Shown here in pieces: positions 38,301 to 44,300 of a stretch of 64,000 nucleotides of DNA. How positions within the stretch are numbered: the first letter of the stretch is position 1; each line of letters starts with the position of its first letter. The translations under genes and the position numbers were made by a program. The stretch covers positions 4,181,501 to 4,245,500 of the forward strand of contig OW203987.1 in assembly GCA_934047225.1 (NCBI GenBank), read 5' to 3'. The notes beneath the pieces are model-generated. The model made no database searches. It was not told the DNA's origin and saw only the letters and a program-made list of their open reading frames with translations. Origin of the DNA: Ypsolopha sequella. Its lineage: Eukaryota > Arthropoda > Insecta > Lepidoptera > Ypsolophidae.

Positions 38301-41300
38301 TTCTGTATCGAAAAGACAAAGACAGGACGCTTAAAATAAGGTAGACCCTCTGTGCATGAGACAGCGATAGATGTTTAGAATGTTGCCAATGTTGAAATTT
38401 TTACCCAAAACTGGGGAATATTGCAAAAAAAATATATTGTTTTGTGTAATTTTGAGGTTCCTACTTGTTTTTAAATATACAGTGTTGGTTTGGTCCGCAG
38501 CTTTCATTACACGATATTGTAATGGAAACTATTGGCAAATGGTTCTTTATGTGGTTCTTTATCTGAGTGTTACACCGAATCGACACCAATGTCTTAATTC
38601 CTACTTTGATCAATTAAATGTTACAATTTATGATTCGGCTCGTTATCGAGAATACGAACAGTGGCGAAGATTTGTATCTTTAGCTGATCTCTACTGCTTG
38701 TATGCCGGGTGTAACATACATACACACACTCACGTTTGTCTCCCAGAGGGGTAGGCAGAGGCTACAAATTTCCATCTGCTACGATCTTGACGCACCTCTT
38801 TCGCCTCTTCCGCATCCATCAATCTAGTCATATAATATAAGCTCTGGGAAAGTTTTTATAGTTTCGTTTATAAATATATTATTATTTATATTGAGTTGTG
38901 GACACCAGTCCAATTATTATTAAGGTGCTACATGGAAATTAAATAAAATATATTTATTTATTTAATAATACATCAGATACCCTACTTGCAGGTGGGTTTT
39001 TAATGTAAAATAAAAAAAATATAACTAAATAATTTTACTAATAGTTTTGTATAATAAAAAATACAATGGGAAAATACACAAAAAAAAATAAAGGTTGTTT
39101 ACTTAAATTTAATTAAAAAAAAATACTTTAATAAAATAAAAAATATAGGAATAAATAAATCTATGTAAAAATTCTAGTCGAAAGAAAATGGTTTAATATG
39201 ATAACGGTGTGTCCCCAGGATGCTGAGTGAGCACATCCGACGGCTGGGCGCGTGCACGAGTGCCAGCGCGGTGGGCGTGCCGGCCCGACATCTGTGGGCG
39301 GCGCCCTTCCCGAGGGCTCAGCAGCTGCTGTCCTACCTCTCTGTGTACCGCACGCCCAGGGACAAGGTAACATCTCATATTACAAGATTATTCGACTGAT
39401 GACGACTACAAGTGGGCCGAAATATATATAGCAATATTAACTTTCTTATTTAAGTATACATATACAAGGTGACTTTTCCATCATCGTCCAAATTCATACT
39501 GGAGGCTTGGTAAGTGATCAGCATCATGAATCGATAACAATTTTTGTGAAATTCGTATAATGAAATTTCGACTTTCCATAGTAATTCACTCCCAGTCCCG
39601 AGTGGATCACTATGGGGAGTCGAAATTTCATTTTATGAATTTTACAAAAATTGTTATTGGTTCATGATGCTGATCACTTACCAAGGCTCAAGTATGAATT
39701 TGGACGATGTTCACAAATTCACCTTGTATATTGTACCCATTTACTAAAAATTATATTGCTTTGGATACTCTAAACCAGGGTAGGGGTTCTCTAACTTATT
39801 TTTGAAGCGCCCGCTTTCTACCAAAAAAAAATCCGCGCCCCCAGATAATTTTAGGTTACAATTATGTTAGATAAAAACAGTTTTATAATATAATTACATG
39901 ATTTGTTAAAGTTACACGAAATTCATACAAAAGCTACTTTAATGTGGTAATAAAGCCGATTCCGAAGGCTTTAATTTTAGTTTTAGTGCTGTCAAAACTA
40001 AATATTCTTCATTGCAAACTAGTCCTTAAGTGTTAGGAATAGAAGCTAAATTACTTTGGATTTTTTAAAAGTTTTGACAGCACTAAAACTAAAATCAAAG
40101 CCTACAGAATCGGCTTTAATACCTACTTATTCGAATTTTGTAGATGAGCTTGCATGGTTTTTACGAGGTTTCCAATTCTCGGCTTAACTACAGAAATTGC
40201 GCAGCGCAAATCACTACCAATGTCAAGTTTACTTTGTTATTATTGATACAACAGCAGAAAATTCCCTTCCGCACAAATATGTACTGGAAAAGGATAAATA
40301 CAATTGAAGTGCTTTCTCTGCTATTTTTGGGTAAATTTAACAATTTACACAAACTATGTATTTATATTTGACCCAAAACAATGTATTACCCATTTCTTGA
40401 AATCTTACTTGGCACAGGAAGGAGTTGTACTATGCGTGAGCGAAATACTCGAACTAACTTGCCGCCGCGGTTAGTGCGTTGAGTAGGCGTACATATACTG
40501 TATCTATATACGGACGTTGTGTCTGTTAATCTATAAATAAGGTCCTTACAAACACAGGCGGCCCGCGCCCCCCTTTGCAGGTCACCGCGCCCCCCCTGAA
40601 TTCCTGCTCTGAACATTATTTAGAGTGCATTCTTAAGGGTCGGTGTTCCGAGATTCGGGGTTCGGGGTTATGGCTTTTTAAGACGGTAAAAATTCAAATT
40701 TCTGAACAAAATAAATACCACTTGTTACCTTACAAGATGAAGTGCAGGTTCATTAAAAAAAATCACGGCAATAATGTATAGTAACTTCAGAAAAAAAACA
40801 GGAATTTCAAGAAAATCTCTTGAATAGCATTGCGGTGCTACGGGTGTAACCTGAACTTGAAAATCCTTTTTTTTTTCTGAAGTTACTATACATTAGTGCC
40901 AAGATTTTTTTTTATGAACCTGTACTTCATCTTGTAAGGTAACAAGTGGTATTTATTTTGTTCAGAAATTAATATTTTACTATCTTAAAAAGCCATAACC
41001 CCAAACCCTGTTTTGCCCAATCTTGGAACTCCGACTCTTAACTAGAAAATATAAATTAGGGACAAATTTCAAGTAAGAATGTTTCCTGATCGAGTCATTG
41101 TAATGTGTGTTATTTTATTGTAATTTTTTAGCTATCGTGTATAATGCGGTGCGTGACCTGCATCATGGCCATCCTGGGACTGACTGAGGGGTCGGCGCCC
41201 GCAGCCGATGACCTCACGCCGGTCCTAGTTTACGTCATCATCAGAGTAAGTTCCAGTAAATCGTTGGTGATGATGATGTCCTGAACACATCTGAATTCTA

Positions 41301-44300
41301 TTCGATGTTGCTGATAGTGTTTCTTTAATTTATTACCTTAACATCTACATAACATAGGTATGACTGCATCCAAGGGCGGATCCAGGATTTATTTCTGGGG
41401 GGGCACAAGTGTCAGACAGGTAAGGAGTGTCCCCTGGAGTATTGCACTATAGGTATCTTTGGCATTAACTTTTAATTGCTTACGAGAATAACCGTAAAAT
41501 GAAGGTTTAATAACAAAAAATTACGTGTTTAATATTTTGCGATATGCAACTTGCGGTATTGTATGTACTTATTTAACAAGCAAAACGAATAAAGTGGTAT
41601 CGTATTAATCTCCCAGCTATTCATTTTGTTTGTACTGTAGTACGCACATCACCGCACATGCAGTCTATTCATTTTGTTTGTACTGTAGTACGCACATCAC
41701 CGCACATGCAGTCTATTCATTTTGTTTGTACTGTAGTACGCACATCACCGCACATGCAGTCTATTCATTTTGTTTGTACTGTAGTACGCACATCACCACA
41801 CATGCAGTCTATTCATTTTGTTTGTACTGTAGTACGCACATCACCGCACATGCAGTCTATTCATTTTGTTTGTACTGTAGTACGCACATCACCGCACATG
41901 CAGTCTATTCATTTTGTTTGTACTGTAGTACGCACATCACCGCACATGCAGTCTATTCATTTTGTTTGTACTGTAGTACGCACATCACCGCACATGCAGT
42001 CTATTCATTTTGTTTGTACTGTAGTACGCACATCACCGCACATGCAGTCTATTCATTTTGTTTGTACTGTAGTACGCACATCACCGCACATGCAGTCTAT
42101 TCATTTTGTTTGTACTGTAGTACGCACATCACCGCACATGCAGTCTATTCATTTTGTTTGTACTGTAGTACGCACATCACCGCACATGCAGTCTATTCAT
42201 TTTGTTTGTACTGTAGTACGCACATCACCGCACATGCAGTCTATTCATTTTGTTTGTACTGTAGTACGCACATCACCGCACATGCAGTCTATTCATTTTG
42301 TTTGTACTGTAGTACGCACATCACCGCACATGCAGTCTATTCATTTTGTTTGTACTGTAGTACGCACATCACCGCACATGCAGTCTATTCATTTTGTTTG
42401 TACTGTAGTACGCACATCACCGCACATGCAGTCTATTCATTTTGTTTGTACTGTAGTACGCACATCACCGCACATGCAGTCTATTCATTTTGTTTGTACT
42501 GTAGTACGCACATCACCGCACATGCAGTCTATTCATTTTGTTTGTACTGTAGTACGCACATCACCGCACATGCAGTCTATTCATTTTGTTTGTACTGTAG
42601 TACGCACATCACCGCACATGCAGTCTATTCATTTTGTTTGTACTGTAGTACGCACATCACCGCACATGCAGTCTATTCATTTTGTTTGTACTGTAGTACG
42701 CACATCACCGCACATGCAGTCTATTCATTTTGTTTGTACTGTAGTACGCACATCACCGCACATGCAGTCTATTCATTTTGTTTGTACTGTAGTACGCACA
42801 TCACCGCACATGCAGTCTATTCATTTTGTTTGTACTGTAGTACGCACATCACCGCACATGCAGTCTATTCATTTTGTTTGTACTGTAGTACGCACATCAC
42901 CACACATGCAGTCTATTCATTTTGTTTGTACTGTAGTACGCACATCACCGCACATGCAGTCTATTCATTTTGTTTGTACTGTAGTACGCACATCACCGCA
43001 CATGCAGTCTATTCATTTTGTTTGTACTGTAGTACGCACATCACCGCACATGCAGTCTATTCATTTTGTTTGTACTGTAGTACGCACATCACCGCACATG
43101 CAGTCTATTCATTTTGTTTGTACTGTAGTACGCACATCACCGCACATGCAGTCTATTCATTTTGTTTGTACTGTAGTACGCACATCACCGCACATGCAGT
43201 CTATTCATTTTGTTTGTACTGTAGTACGCACATCACCGCACATGCAGTCTATTCATTTTGTTTGTACTGTAGTACGCACATCACCGCACATGCAGTCTAT
43301 TCATTTTGTTTGTACTGTAGTACGCACATCACCGCACATGCAGTCTATTCATTTTGTTTGTACTGTAGTACGCACATCACCGCACATGCAGTCTATTCAT
43401 TTTGTTTGTACTGTAGTACGCACATCACCGCACATGCAGTCTATTCATTTTGTTTGTACTGTAGTACGCACATCACCGCACATGCAGTCTATTCATTTTG
43501 TTTGTACTGTAGTACGCACATCACCGCACATGCAGTCTATTCATTTTGTTTGTACTGTAGTACGCACATCACCGCACATGCAGTCTATTCATTTTGTTTG
43601 TACTGTAGTACGCACATCACCGCACATGCAGTCTATTCATTTTGTTTGTACTGTAGTACGCACATCACCGCACATGCAGTCTATTCATTTTGTTTGTACT
43701 GTAGTACGCACATCACCGCACATGCAGTCTATTCATTTTGTTTGTACTGTAGTACGCACATCACCGCACATGCAGTCTATTCATTTTGTTTGTACTGTAG
43801 TACGCACATCACCGCACATGCAGTCTATTCATTTTGTTTGTACTGTAGTACGCACATCACCGCACATGCAGTCTATTCATTTTGTTTGTACTGTAGTACG
43901 CACATCACCGCACATGCAGTCTATTCATTTTGTTTGTACTGTAGTACGCACATCACCGCACATGCAGTCTATTCATTTTGTTTGTACTGTAGTACGCACA
44001 TCACCGCACATGCAGTCTATTCATTTTGTTTGTACTGTAGTACGCACATCACCGCACATGCAGTCTATTCATTTTGTTTGTACTGTAGTACGCACATCAC
44101 CGCACATGCAGTCTATTCGGGATCTCGTAGGAATTTTCTTGAATTATACTACTTTATCTCAATTTCAGTTCTTGTATTATTTCCTTTTCTTTTCTATTTT
44201 TTCCTATTTAACATAGGCACATTAAGGAAGGGGAGCTATGAACCTCGTAGGGCACTCGCTTATCTTGCTGGAGGTATTTTACTTCGTCAAGACTTTAGAA

